Positions 10,369 to 21,869 of a DNA stretch of 64,000 nt are shown one piece after another (the stretch's first letter is position 1; every line of letters starts with the position of its first letter). Made by a program: the position numbers and the translations under genes. Location of the stretch: NCBI GenBank assembly GCA_018398815.1, contig CM031626.1, positions 37,103,376 to 37,167,375 of the forward strand, in the 5' to 3' direction. The notes under the pieces were generated by a model. That model made no database searches, was not told the DNA's origin, and saw only the letters and a program-made list of their open reading frames with translations. Source of the DNA: Conus ventricosus (Eukaryota > Mollusca > Gastropoda > Neogastropoda > Conidae).

Positions 10369-11548
10369 CCCAACTATTAAGAGAACTAATGTCCATAAGT
10401 GCTCGGCCATAAAGCCAACTACTTTGCTTGCAGTAGACAAAAGCCAGCTAACAACACCCCCTAATATACCTGGTAAAGCATCCACGGCTTTACCGGCTAA
10501 TTTTTTTAATAAATCCGCAAGATGATCAAACTGTTTTTTTACCCATGATTTATCAGGCGGTGATGGAGGCGATGGCGGCGGGGGCACTGAACTTTGCCCT
10601 CCACCACCGCCTGTAATAGCCATTACTAGTGTACTTATTGCAAATCCTAAGGCCGTTATAACGCTTGCTAAATGTGACACCTTGCTCTCTAAACAACGTT
10701 CGTATTCGTTCTGCTAGCGTTGTGTCTTCATATAAAATTTTTCGGATAGTTTCTCTTATTCTGTTCACTTGAGTTCGTAATTGGTCTCGGTTAGTAGTTA
10801 GCACTTCTAGTCTTGCTGATCTTTCTTGTTCAAGATCTTTTAGTCTTTGGGCTATTCTTTCTTTAATCTCACGCCCTACGATAGCGTCATCAGCCTCAAC
10901 GAGTTTTTCTTTTTTTCTTTTTATATGCTCATCTAGTTCACCCAGTTTTGCTAAATTGTTTGTTAATTCGCCTCTGATGCTTCTCAAAGCACGATCAAGG
11001 GCCGCTATTTCTCGCATGGGTAGCGGTGAGTCGTGTATAGTCTTCAATGCTGTTTCTTCTGAAAAACTGGTTTCTGCTTCTATTGCATTTATTATTTCAT
11101 CTGCTGATTGATTTAATTCTTTAAGTTCCATGTTTTGTATTTGGTTAGCTGTTGGGAGTTCTTGTAGTGTGTTTTGAAGTTTAGAAACTGCCTCCGCCCC
11201 TAATTTTGGTCTCACAAGACCAAGGCGATTTTGATCTTTCACACTGAGTCTTTGCATAATTGTACTCTTGGCTAAAAACTTTGATGGGTCTGGTTTAGTT
11301 GTAAGCCGAATAAGTTGTTCTTGATCGCCCCTTACAAACAAATGACCATCTTCTAATTCAAAATCATTTGGGTCTATAAATTCGGGAGGTTCTTGACCTA
11401 AACTTTTGTAAAATGCTCCGACCGTACTTTCTGTTAATTCACGCCGCATTGAGAGCGCTGAGCGATGCTGTGTCAAAGGGATCATTTCACTCATGTCGTC
11501 TCCAAGATCAAAAACATCATAATCTTCTGCATCTTCAATGCCTGCCAT
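10339..11548 (-). pseudogene. Coiled-coil protein with glycine/proline hinge and hydrophobic C terminus, one frameshift near 10680
   Basis: The main frame starts MAGIEDAEDYDVFDLGDDMS at 11548. It has an acidic N terminus and, at about residues 200-275, a long charged heptad region (for example IKRKKEKLVEADDAIVGREI) predicted as coiled coil. After FREQGV the frame is lost. A second frame (10680-10339) continues with a hydrophobic helix ASVITALGFAISTLVMAITG, a glycine run, PPPPSPPSPP and an amphipathic then hydrophobic tail ending near 10339. The handover is exact enough that a single-base error or slip near 10680 is the best explanation. The layout (coiled coil, hinge, membrane tail) suggests a structural or membrane-attached virion protein. 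Element B has the gene on the plus strand from about 38545. Confidence 0.65.
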
Positions 11549-11591
11549 GGTTTTAAATAATTAATTAATTTTTTATTTTGTTTATAAAAAA
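11549..11591. promoter_or_regulatory. 43-bp bidirectional promoter region between the coiled-coil gene and the capsid candidate
   Basis: The spacer is almost pure A+T and contains TTAATTAATT and TTTATAAAAAA. It separates the ATG at 11548 (minus) from the ATG at 11592 (plus). Element B keeps it near 38500-38540 with the same ATTAATTAATT core, despite heavy noise on either side. Confidence 0.55.
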
Positions 11592-12858
11592 ATGTCACAA
11601 GCACATGGCTCGATTCTTGACCCGCATAGAAGACTGAAAGAACCCTTTGGCGTGAAGGGAAATAAGCGGACTATTACTGTTCCAAATAATCCATCTACTA
11701 TTGATGCAGATCAAATTCTTACTGTCAAATTTCCAGACCTAGGAGCAGATGACGTGATTGTGCCAGGCTCTGCGCGTCTTACTTTCAAAATAGCGCTCGC
11801 TTCAACAACAGACCCAAACAGGACAGTTGTACAGAATCTGGGGCGGGCAATCGTTAAGAAAATTTCTATAAAACTTGAGGGGCAAGAAATATTTTCTTTA
11901 CACAATGCAGACATATTTTTAACCTATTCTGATCTATGGCTAACCGGGACTGAAAGGGCTGACTTTGCGTTTCAAGGAATAGAAAATGAAGAAGCACTAA
12001 AACATAGAATAGGTGCTGCAGATACTAAAGACGGCAAAAAGTATGCGGCTGTAAATTTTGCGTTTGGAAATCGCTTTTCCATTCCCTTAGATTTTGAGTT
12101 GTTAAAAGCGCATGCGCCATACTTTCAAGGAGCATTAAAAGACAGATGTCATATGAACTAACTTTTAACGAATACAAACGTGTTATCAAATCATCAGACA
12201 CCGAAGCAAAGTACAGCATTTCTGACATCTCGTTAGAGTTTGACGTTGTTAGCAACCCTAAATTAGCAGGGCTGATTGAGAGTCAATATGAGTCAAAAAT
12301 TAGCAATAATTACGAAAGAGTGATTCATCATGCAACATATCCCAAAAGCAGGGCAGACACTATATGGAATTTTAGTTTTAGCGTCTCAGCAAGATCGCTT
12401 AAAGGTATTTTATTGCTGTGTGAAGATGAAGAACCATTCAAAAGAGGAAGCGAAAAGTTTTTAATCCAAAAATAACGAAAGTACAATGCTCGATTGAGGG
12501 CAGTCCTAACCAAATCTATGCTAGCGGGCTTAAACCTTATCAGCATTTTGATGAAATAAGAAAACTGTTTGGAGGTGGGAGGTGTAGAAATCCAACAGTT
12601 GACCTTGTGGCTAAAGATCTACACCTTCACAGTGTAAGACTTGATGATTATTTAACAACAAAATACGGTTTATGGATTGACCTAAGGTCAACGGAGGATA
12701 ATCAGTTACATGGAAGCGGGAGAAACTGTGAGAGACGTAATAAACATTCAAATTGATAAAGAAGAAGAAGCCGATAAACCGCTTAATGTACATTTGTTTT
12801 TAATATATGATGCGCAGCTGAATATTGAAAATAACAGATTAAAAGATATACAATACTA
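11592..12858 (+). pseudogene. Candidate major capsid protein, about 420 aa, at least three frameshifts
   Basis: The frame opens with MSQAHGSILDPHRRLKEPFG and runs to 12161. A single-base slip near 12145 leads to the next frame (12146-12475, TFNEYKRVIKSSDTEAKYSI). Further frames carry SPNQIYASGLKPYQHFDEIR and, at the end, VHLFLIYDAQLNIENNRLKD before a stop at about 12858. The protein is beta-rich with repeated sheet-like blocks (TFKIALASTT, KISIKLEGQEIFSL), and its length and central position fit a jelly-roll capsid protein. I recognise it as a family found as uncharacterised proteins in invertebrate genomes; the capsid call rests on layout and gene neighbours, not on a proven fold. Breaks are described only. 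Confidence 0.55.
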
Positions 12859-12881
12859 AATTATTTTTATTTTATAAAAGC

Positions 12882-13581
12882 ATGTCTGTTCAGGTTTATC
12901 CAAATGTGCCTACAGCGCCAGAGTCGCCAAAAGAAGGGATAGCCCCCGACATAAAAACCTTCAGATTAACCAACATTACGCAAATGCAACAAAAACTAGA
13001 GCAGGACCTTTCAAAATACAGCAAAACCAAACGAAGGTATTCTGCTGCCTTTAATGCTGTTACATATGTTAATACTGGAGCATCGACTATAAGTGCTCTA
13101 TCAGCAGGAACGAGTGTTGGTCTTTTAGCAACGGGCATAGGCGCACCCGCAGCTTTACCTCTAGGCGGTTTGTCTTTAGCTCTCGGCCTGTGTTCATTAG
13201 CTGTAAGTGCGGCTGGCAAAAAATTAAAAACTAACTCCAAAAGCACACAGCTATGGTTCAACTAATAACGGCTAAACTTAGCTCGTTCAAACTGACAATA
13301 AATAAAGCACTAGTTGACTCAAACATCACGGATGAAGAATTTAATCGTTTACAGGCCGATTTTGATGACTACAAAAGACAAAAGTTTGATCTTCAAAGAA
13401 AGGCGAGGGCAAGTTTTTCTCAACAGCCAGACGCCGAGCAGATAAAAAAGGAATGCTTAAAAAAAGTAAACGAAACATTAAACTCTGCTCTAAACAGCTC
13501 ACATTAACAACACCAAAAGGTGTTTATACTTTAGTTTATGAGTCCAAGCGTAAAAAGACCGTCGATATTGATTCTGATTAA
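12882..13581 (+). pseudogene. Membrane-associated element protein, about 230 aa, two frameshifts
   Basis: The first frame (12882-13265) starts MSVQVYPNVPTAPESPKEGI and holds a hydrophobic Gly/Ala-rich stretch (SALSAGTSVGLLATGIGAPA and onward, about 45 residues) likely to enter a membrane as a hairpin. The second frame (13253-13507) reads ITAKLSSFKLTINKALVDSN and is helical and charged. A third frame supplies TTPKGVYTLVYESKRKKTVD before a stop at 13579-13581. The start is preceded by TTTATAAAAGC, the shared start motif. Element B has the inverse copy at about 35530-36230. Function unknown. Confidence 0.55.
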
Positions 13582-13633
13582 GTTTTTTTTTTTTAATTTA
13601 AATAAATATTTTGAGTTAGAAAAGAGACTCAAC

Positions 13634-16600
13634 ATGGCTAAGATATATGAAGGACCAGACGAATTGTTTGAAAGGGAAAGCAAGAAGATTTATCAAGAGC
13701 ACTGAATGATATTGATTTAGAAGTTATTGATCAGCAAGCGTACGGGCAAGTGTTGCTCATGCTATTTCTCAAGTTCCAAGTAAACTAACAATAGACCCAC
13801 CAGTTAAAGTAATGTTAGCTGTTTTAATCGACTATGTAACAATAAATGAAGAAAACCTAGAAGTCTGGGTCTCGACTAAACAACAGACTATTCTTTCTCA
13901 TAACGACTTAACTCCCGGTTGGGCAGACGAACTGCTTGCACAGTTTGACGCTGCCGCCGAAGAAGCCAAAATGAGAGGCTCTGGTTGGTCAGAGGGCGAA
14001 GTCTTAGAGATCAGATTAAAACAGTCTAAGTATGCGCCGATTGTTGGCAAGGCTTACATTCCACTACCTCCAGCATTAGTCGCAAAAAAAGCAGTTCTAA
14101 ACATAAAGAATACAGACAACAAATGTTTTATGTGGTGTGTTCTTGCAAGGCTGCATTACGCCCGCAAAAACGCAGAGAGAGTGTCTAACTATCGCCCTTA
14201 CATCAATGATCTTAACTTTAGTGGAATATCCTTTCCTGTTAGTGTAGATCAAATTGATCAGTTTGAAGAACAAAACAAACCCATAACTGTTAATGTCTAC
14301 ACATGGGATGAGGAAACAGATTTGGTGCCAATTAAAGTGTCCAAGAACAGTCCAACGATTGGCGAGCCAGACAAAAATCATGTTGACTTACTACTAATGT
14401 TTTCACCAGCGGGGCTGCCACATTACACATTGATACGAACAATGAGTAGATTATTGCGGCATACTTCAAAGCATAAAAATAACAAGAATTCTGCAGAAAA
14501 TGTTTAACAAGAATGCCATCTGTTCAAGCCGCAAGCGAACATAAGAAACATTGTATCGGCCCAGTTGACTGTAATACAGAACTAATTACGCCCCACCCGG
14601 ATCTAAAGTTAGTTTTAAGAACTGGAAACGGATGCAAAATTCTCCATACGTAGTTTACGCAGACTTCGAATCACTCATTGTTCCTTATGAAGGGCCAGCG
14701 CCACAAAAACTTCGAAAAACAGTCTTAATGAGTAATCATCAGATTTGTTCATTTGCTTTCATTGTTGTCAGGTCGGATGGCGCTCATTCAACGCCAGAAT
14801 TATACAGAGGACCAAATGCGGCTAGAAGATTTTTACAGCGCATGCAGCAAGTGCGCAATGACTGTTCTAATAATCTGAATTTTCTGAAATCATAATGACG
14901 CCAGAAGACCAACAACAGTATGCCTCAGCCACACATTGTTGGATTTGCGGTTTAGGCCTCTCATCAGATGCGGCAAACCCAAAAGTAAGAGACCATGATC
15001 ACATTAGCGGAAAGTTCAGAGGAGCTGCGCCACAGTAAATGCAATCTTCAACTAAAGTTTGAACAAAGACATGGAAGCTGCCCATCTTCTTTCATAACTT
15101 GCGAGGTTACGACTCTCATCTTAATGAAAGCAGTGGACGATGCCTTTAGGGTGTCATGCATTGCACAGTCATCAGGAAAGTACATGTGCTTTAATCTAAA
15201 TAACATGTCTTTTTATGACTCTATGCAACACATGATGGGTTCATTAGAGGCACTGGCTATGTCCTTAAAGTCCTGCCCAATAACGGAAGAATATTTTGAC
15301 CCAACGCTTGTTAGAAAGGGTGTTTACCCTTATGAGTACATGAACAGTTGGGAAGGTTTGATGAAGACTCACTTCCGCCTAAAGGCGCGTTCTTTTCTAG
15401 TCTTAGAGGAAAGGACATCAGTGATTCTGATTACCAGCATGCTCAAGATGCGTGGCAGAGTTAGATTGTAAAACGATGGGAGACTATCATGACTCATACT
15501 TGATGGCTGATGTATGTTTGTTGGCGGATATTTTTGAAAATTATAGAAAGACCTGCATGAAACATTATAGCCTGGATCCTGCGCATTACATTTCTGCGCC
15601 CGGGATGAGTTGGGACGCTTTCTTAAAGTTTACTGGAGTACAAATTGATTTATTGTCAGATTTACCAATGATTCAGATGATTGAAAACGGATTGCGTGGG
15701 GGAATTAGTATGGCATCGCACCATTACTGTAAAGCAACAACAAATACTTGGACGACTATGATCGAGTAAAAGGTCTAACTATCTCATGTATTTAGATGCA
15801 AACAATCTGTATGGATGGGCAATGGCGCAATCACTTCCATTACGCAACTTTAAAATGTACACAGAAGACAATCCAAAAAATATTCAAAAGCATTAAAGTG
15901 GTTGGGTAGTTTAACGCCCGATCAACAGCGTGGTTTCATTCTAGAAGTTGACTTAGAATATCCTCATGAACTCCATGACCTACATAATGACTACCCATTA
16001 GCAGCAGAAAGTCTAAAGATGGATCCAAGAGAACCACCTAAACTTGTGCCTAATCTTCGAGGGAAAAAAAATTATGTCTGTCATTACAGACTTCTGCAAT
16101 TTTATTTAAGACATGGGTTGAAGTTGACAGCAGTTCATCGCATAATCGCTTTTGATCAAGAACAGTTCATGAAACCATACATCATGAAGAACACTGATCT
16201 TAGAACTAAATCCACAGATGCTTCAGAAAAAGACTTTTTCAAGTTGATGAACAACAGCTGTTTTGGAAAGACTATGGAGAATCCCCACAAACGTAAAGAT
16301 GTCAGATTAGTCACCAAAGAGAACGAAGCAATTAAGCTGACTCAAACCTAATTATCAGGACTTTAGAAGATTTCATGATCAGCTTTTTGGCATAATGATG
16401 AAAAAAAAGAAAGTCAAATTGGACAAACCTGTATTTATTGGGTTTACTGTTTTAGAATTGTCCAAGCTTTTGATGTTAGAGTTTCTTTATGACTACTTTA
16501 AGCCCTCGTATCCTGAGTCCAAGGTACTTTACACAGATACAGACAGTTTTGTTATAGATTATTCCTACTGAAGACATCTATAAAGACATGGAAAAGGAAG

Positions 16601-16858
16601 TAGCTAAAGGGCATGCGGGGTGGTACGACACATCTGATTACCCTAAAGATTCGCCTTTACATTCAATTACTAACAAGAAGGTTTTAGGAAAGATGAAGGA
16701 TGAATTATTGGAAAGGTGATCAAGGAGTATGTGGGGCTAAGATCGAAAATGTACAGTATTTCGAGCCAGGAGAAAATCATTAAGAAAGCAAAGGGAATAT
16801 CTCGCAGTGTTGTGCAGTCAAACATTATCACATGACAACTACAAAGAAGCATGTTGCA
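13634..16858 (+). pseudogene. Protein-primed-type family B DNA polymerase, multiply frameshifted and 3'-truncated
   Basis: The gene starts MAKIYEGPDELFERESKKIY at 13634. An N-terminal domain (13812-14507) contains DNKCFMWCVLARLHYARKNA. A zinc-finger-like stretch follows (FCRKCL...HKKHC, about 14485-14560). Exonuclease motif I is YADFESL (Asp codon at 14662). An endonuclease VII-like patch spans about 14937-15045. Exonuclease motif III lies in DYHDSYLMADV (about 15480-15515). Polymerase motif A is LDANNLYG (about 15792-15815), motif B is FFKLMNNSCFGKTMENPHKR (about 16235-16290) and motif C is YTDTDS (16530-16547). The order is that of protein-primed polymerases of Polintons and linear plasmids. 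The last part ends at 16858, where segment A' begins, losing roughly 130 bases compared with element B. Breaks are described only. Confidence 0.85.
14937..15050 (+). other. Endonuclease VII-like zinc/HNH patch inside the polymerase gene
   Basis: The reading CWICG is followed about 15 residues later by VRDHDHISGKFRG. After a frame slip near 15036, CNL follows. The spacing C-x2-C ... DHDH-x2-G-x2-RG ... CN is the signature I know from phage recombination endonuclease VII. It sits between exonuclease motifs I and II. Whether it is catalytic or only a zinc-binding structural insert is not known. Confidence 0.5.
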
Positions 16859-17026
16859 CAGTAAGATATTAAATAACTTGGTGATATGCACTCCTCAAAT
16901 CTTTAGCACTCGTGAATTCATATTTTGTAAATACAAACATAAGTAAAGTTTATAAACATGTAAAAAACACTTGTGGAGCCTGGTGAGACGGGCGTGCGCC
17001 GCTTGCTCAAACGACACACAACACTA

Positions 17027-17030
<4 letters not shown>

Positions 17031-17066
<36 letters not shown>

Positions 17067-17078
17067 CACACACACACA

Positions 17079-17112
<34 letters not shown>
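17031..17112. repeat. (CA)n microsatellite, second copy
   Basis: An interrupted CA repeat in the position corresponding to 1541-1646. Confidence 0.95.
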
Positions 17113-17114
<2 letters not shown>

Positions 17115-17204
17115 TCTGAGTCGACATGTACAGTGATCAGCCGAGCCAGCTTTACAGTTTATTAACTTATACTCTGCCCCTTCTGCCGGGCCAGTGGCCA
17201 TCAG

Positions 17205-20011
17205 CTCCTGAAGAAAGCGGCCGCGAGACATTGACATAATGACAAGCAATTTCGCTGCTCTCGTTTTTAGACCCCACACCCTTTCTTCAGCAGAATTGAT
17301 AATTGCATGTGTTTTCTCACCCCCTTGTTTAACCCCATGTTAGAAGCCCAGTCAATATGATGAAGACGGACTTGAAAGCCTGAAACACGATGCACTGTTC
17401 TAAGATATCTGCTTTGGATGATGCGCGTACTGTGCGGAATTCTTTTTAAAGACATGACATGTATTCTTGGACAATATCATATCAGCGTGTGTCATGTCAC
17501 TCACAGTCATGGAAGTTGTGCATTATGAGTTATTTTGTCAGTGGATGTGGAGAATAGTGTGTTCTGCATTTTGAATCTGTTAGATATACCTCTCTAGCTC
17601 TGCAGAAGGTTAGCTGTCTTGACAGTCAGCCTCAGCTGTTTGGACTTGACAACACTTTCTCATACTTTGTTTAATTGTCTCTGGTTTCAAATATGTGTTG
17701 CAGTGGCCTGCGGGGCTAATGAAATGACTTAGCCATCGTTATGCGGCTGCTTGCTGGATTATTTTTTTCTGATGCAGGGGAACATCTAAATGCTGTGTGA
17801 CACGAGACAAAGTCATCTCGCTTGAAGATCACACAGTGATTTCCTGTCTTCTATGTCTTCTTCTTTCTCATTTTCACTGAACCTCCTCAGTCTTGTTGAT
17901 CTTGTGGAAAAACACTCAGCCGCATGAATGCCTGCTGCCATCCTTCCAGCGCCATTAAACACTATTCTTGATTCTAGTTGTACCTTTCCCACTTCTTCTA
18001 AAGATTCAATCTGTTTCAGTGTGTCACAAGACTTTGTCTTACTGTTTTTCCTCTGCTGACCAATTGGTTCATGCAAGTTCTTTATCTAGAGTATGGCACT
18101 TACTTCTAGCAGGGTCATGCGTACTTTTTTACCTCTCCCAGCGAGAATGTGCCAGACAGTGCAAGAAGCTTGCCACATGTGAGAGTGTTATGTCAATGAT
18201 AGGTTTTCTGATGACATTATTGGGCAGTTTGGCACTTTCCTTTTGGAAGAATTTTTTTTTATAATACAATTTTCTCCGGATGCCCCTGCTAAACTGCGCT
18301 GTGTGATCGTTGCCTTCATTACAATGGAGGTGGGTGTGTATTGGCTTTTTGATGTGTGCAGTATAGACCAGGGGGTGTGTCCCCTGCCTGCACCTAACAG
18401 ACCATACAGCCTGAGCAGTAAAATCATAACTCCCCAAACAAAAAACAGTTTGATTGTCTTCGGTTCTCCATGTCATACAGGACTTCAGCACCGCCAATGA
18501 TGCCTCTTTGTATCTGGATCATGCATGATTCTCTTCAAATTCTCTGGATGTCCTTGCGTTTTACAATGGCCAAGACACAAGTGTTGGTATGTGTGCCGAG
18601 TTGGATTGATTTGTGAAGATTTGCAATTGCAGCATAGACTTAATGTACCACCCCTGGTCCCCTCTATCTTAACCCAGATTCTCATCCTGTGGCATCTGTA
18701 TTGTCATAGCCATGTCAGCTTGTTCTCTCTGTCATTACTTCTGCATGTCTACCAGCTTTGAATGTCTTTGATTTCTCCTATTGTTTTATCTTCTTCTTTT
18801 TGTCTAAGACATTCTCATCACACAAATGAGTTTTCTCTGTACTATTTTCAATGTTTTTTCCAATCCATAAGCTTCTTTCTGTTGTTGTCTTTCTTTTTTT
18901 CCACCAGTCCAAAATTGTAATCCTATACTTCTGAGAAATCTCTTTTGCTGTCTGTACTATGGTGTCCAGCTTAACCTCAGATAGTTCTACGTGACGACCT
19001 TGTTTTTAGTCACTCTCACAGGGCACATCCACATGCATCAAGAATATTTGGTCTGTGGGTGGCGAGCAGTTCTTTTTGATTTCTGATCCATGTTGTTTGA
19101 TCCCATATCTCATTCTTTGTTCCTGAATATGATTCCTGATACTTCTGTTTCTTGTGAGATCTTTTCTTTCTGAGAGGAGATGCATAGCCAAATCTGAAAG
19201 ATTGACAGGGCCTGTCTGCACTCCTTCTTACCAACACAATTGACTGACCCCTTTGTTTTGCCTACCCTAAATCGTTAAATATGCAGTCACTTGACTGTTG
19301 CCAGCCTTCCTGGACCCTTATCTAAACGTGTCAGTAATTTTTCTTCGTCTCGGGGAGCGGTTCATCAATATCCTCATTCATCCGAGTCTCAAATAGTTCA
19401 TTTTATTTTTTTCCGCATTGTCGGAAAGCCCGATTGTGTACATACACGACTCTGTGGCGTTTTTGGTGTGAATGGACGTTGACACACTTCATCCAACCAG
19501 CAATGTCTGGACGGTCTGATCAAAACTTCTCCTGTGCAGATCTTTTCACGGCCCCTTCGCTCGCTTTTACGGGGACGACCGGCTTTAGTTTTTCATCATC
19601 GAACTGCTGACTGCAGCTTCTGCATTGACGGATTGATAGCTCTGCGATCGAAAGTTGTCAGTCATTTCTGACATTTTAATGATCTATCAGGATGCAACAC
19701 GGGTCGAATCGTAGTTATTGAAGTCAGACAGGTTACTTGCGCGTTGCTGCCACAATGCGTGTTTTGTAACATTTCATACAAATGGCTGTAGACTGCTTGC
19801 CCTCGTCATAATTCAAAATGTCAAAACTGCTAACAACGTGAGAGTTCTGGAGTCTTAGTTTTTACATTATTCTTCACACTCATAACCGTCTATTCTTTCT
19901 CCTTTCTTATACACGCGTTCTCCCACAAACTCGACAAACAGAATTCTGTCTGGCACTCCGTGCGGACTACATCGTGGACTCACGCCTCTGCCTGATTGAC
20001 TGAGACGCCAT
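17205..20011 (-). pseudogene. Second copy of the RAG1-like transposase gene, heavily frameshifted
   Basis: The nucleotide sequence follows 4347-1723 from the start codon (20011) to the C-terminal region (about 17205), but few frames exceed 60 residues. Readable islands include WVKIEGTRGG near the first catalytic position (18685-18485) and KKRSHKKQK (19237-19016). It adds no new domain. Its breaks are better explained by sequence error than by decay, because they are spread evenly and affect non-coding parts equally. Confidence 0.75.
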
Positions 20012-21869
20012 TGCTAGGAAAAAGTGATGAGTCACTTACGTCATACTTATACACAAAACCACACTTTAAGATTCTGATCCAATTATAAAACAAACACAGA
20101 CACAAGTTGTCTTTCAATTAATCTTCGGCCAACTCTAAATTAACAAAACATGTTGCAGTAGTTGTATCCGAACGTCTGGAAAACAAACAAAATCCAGTCA
20201 CAAGCACAGCTCTCTGCCCCAACACGTCTCACAGACGAAAAACAGTGCTGATCTGACTAAGTGCGGCCTCGCTTCCTCGAAAAAAAGAAACAGCTGCTTG
20301 TTTTCTTTGTGCAATCCATACATCAAAATGACAGCTTACAAGAACAAAGTAAGGATCTAACCAATGCAATCTAACACACACAGTGGAACTGACACAGGGA
20401 TGCTGACTTTTTTCAAGTCTACAGACACACAGAAAGCAAATGTTTCCTGCCCCCCTTTTTTTTCCCCCTGGTATTGGGAGGAGTACTTTTTTATAAGACA
20501 AGTAACAAATTATCTGTACAGAATGTCATGCCTTTCGCACAGAAAAATCTTGTTTGCGGATCGAGTTTCCTTTCTACCTGATCGCACATTAGACAGATTC
20601 TCTTACTACAGCTTAGTCAGCCAGAAAGGAGAATGAAAAACGTTGATAATGGATGCGTCTTTGGTTATTTCCTATCTTGCTAGATTGCCAATGCCATTGG
20701 TTTGATACACCGAGAAATCTAAAACCTATCGCAACAGAAATTCGGCCAGCCAAAGACTTGTAATGGATGTATAGTGAAGTCACTGTTGAAAAAAAAGATT
20801 TTCATTAACAAATTATAGCTAAACAGATCTTAAAACCAAATTTCCGGATTTCTCTTTGGGTTTTCAGATGAATGTATAATGCACATGTGGCTGACATGTT
20901 CCTCGTGATCGCGTAGGCCCATGATATGTTCAGCTGCAGCAGGTGCACGGGACAGCAGTCAAACGCGTCGGTGATTCCAAGTGGGACCAGTGGGATGTCT
21001 TGTTTTCAAGTGGCGCGCGTAATTGTACTCTGCAAGGGAAAGGGTGCGTTGTGTGGGGAGGGCAGGTTGGAAAGACATACGCATGGATGAAAGTAACATG
21101 TTCTGTATAGCTTTGGAATGTCAAATTGGACTGTTGTCACGAATGGAGATCATAACGGTTTTCTTCCCCCCCCTTCAATTGAGCATCGTGCCAGCAGGGT
21201 GTTGAAGTGTGTAGTTCTTTTACTCGCAACTTGTTATGCAATGACAGATGCTTTTGCCAAGCCAGTTATACTAGGTTACTCTTATCACAGGAGAACTGAT
21301 CAGAGGGATACTATGTCTCATGAAAAAGGAAACTTTTACTACCAGATTAAAAACTGCTTCATGTTGATCTTAATGATATTATAGTTGCTACAATTGAAAG
21401 AGCTATCTCAACTTTGTTGAAAGAAAATTTCCTATGTAAGCTACTTTTGTACTCCTGCGTACTCACCATCTTAAAAAAAATATCAGAGTAAGTATCTGTG
21501 TCCCTTGGACGTTCCCCTAATGCATGGTACTATTAATTGCGAGCCCTTAACAGCCAGAGAACATCGAGAAAGGTAGGCTTGGGCTAGTAGCTGCTGACAA
21601 CATTCTCTTTTCAAAAATGATTCGCCCTTGATTTTTTAAAAGCGGAATTTGTAGACAAGATGTTGAACGGGTTATGGCTCTGTGGTTATCACATGTTAAC
21701 TACTCTTAGATTATGCGAGTTATAAATAGATATGCAATGCAGAGAGTCAGCGTTTGTTTCGACATGCGTCCATGCCACAAGTGTAGAATGATGTATACTA
21801 TTTTCCCTCCTTTCGATCTCTGTGCATTACACGGGAATCATCATGTGCCTCTATTATGTACAAGAACTA

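Larger units (their letters stand above)
6835..16858 (+). mobile_element. E1: truncated Polinton/Maverick-like (virus-like) element
   Basis: A compact 10-kb gene block starts at a defined terminus (AGAGAACAGGA at 6835) that interrupts a LINE. It stops abruptly at 16858 inside the C-terminal part of a DNA polymerase gene. Recognisable parts are a FtsK/HerA-type packaging ATPase, a protein-primed-type family B polymerase, a candidate capsid protein and several unnamed genes on both strands. The 5'-AG terminus, inverted terminal repeats (seen complete in element B) and the ATPase+PolB+capsid set are hallmarks of Polintons and related mid-size DNA viruses. No integrase or protease was seen in this half. 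Gene models carry many single-base frameshifts. Confidence 0.8.
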
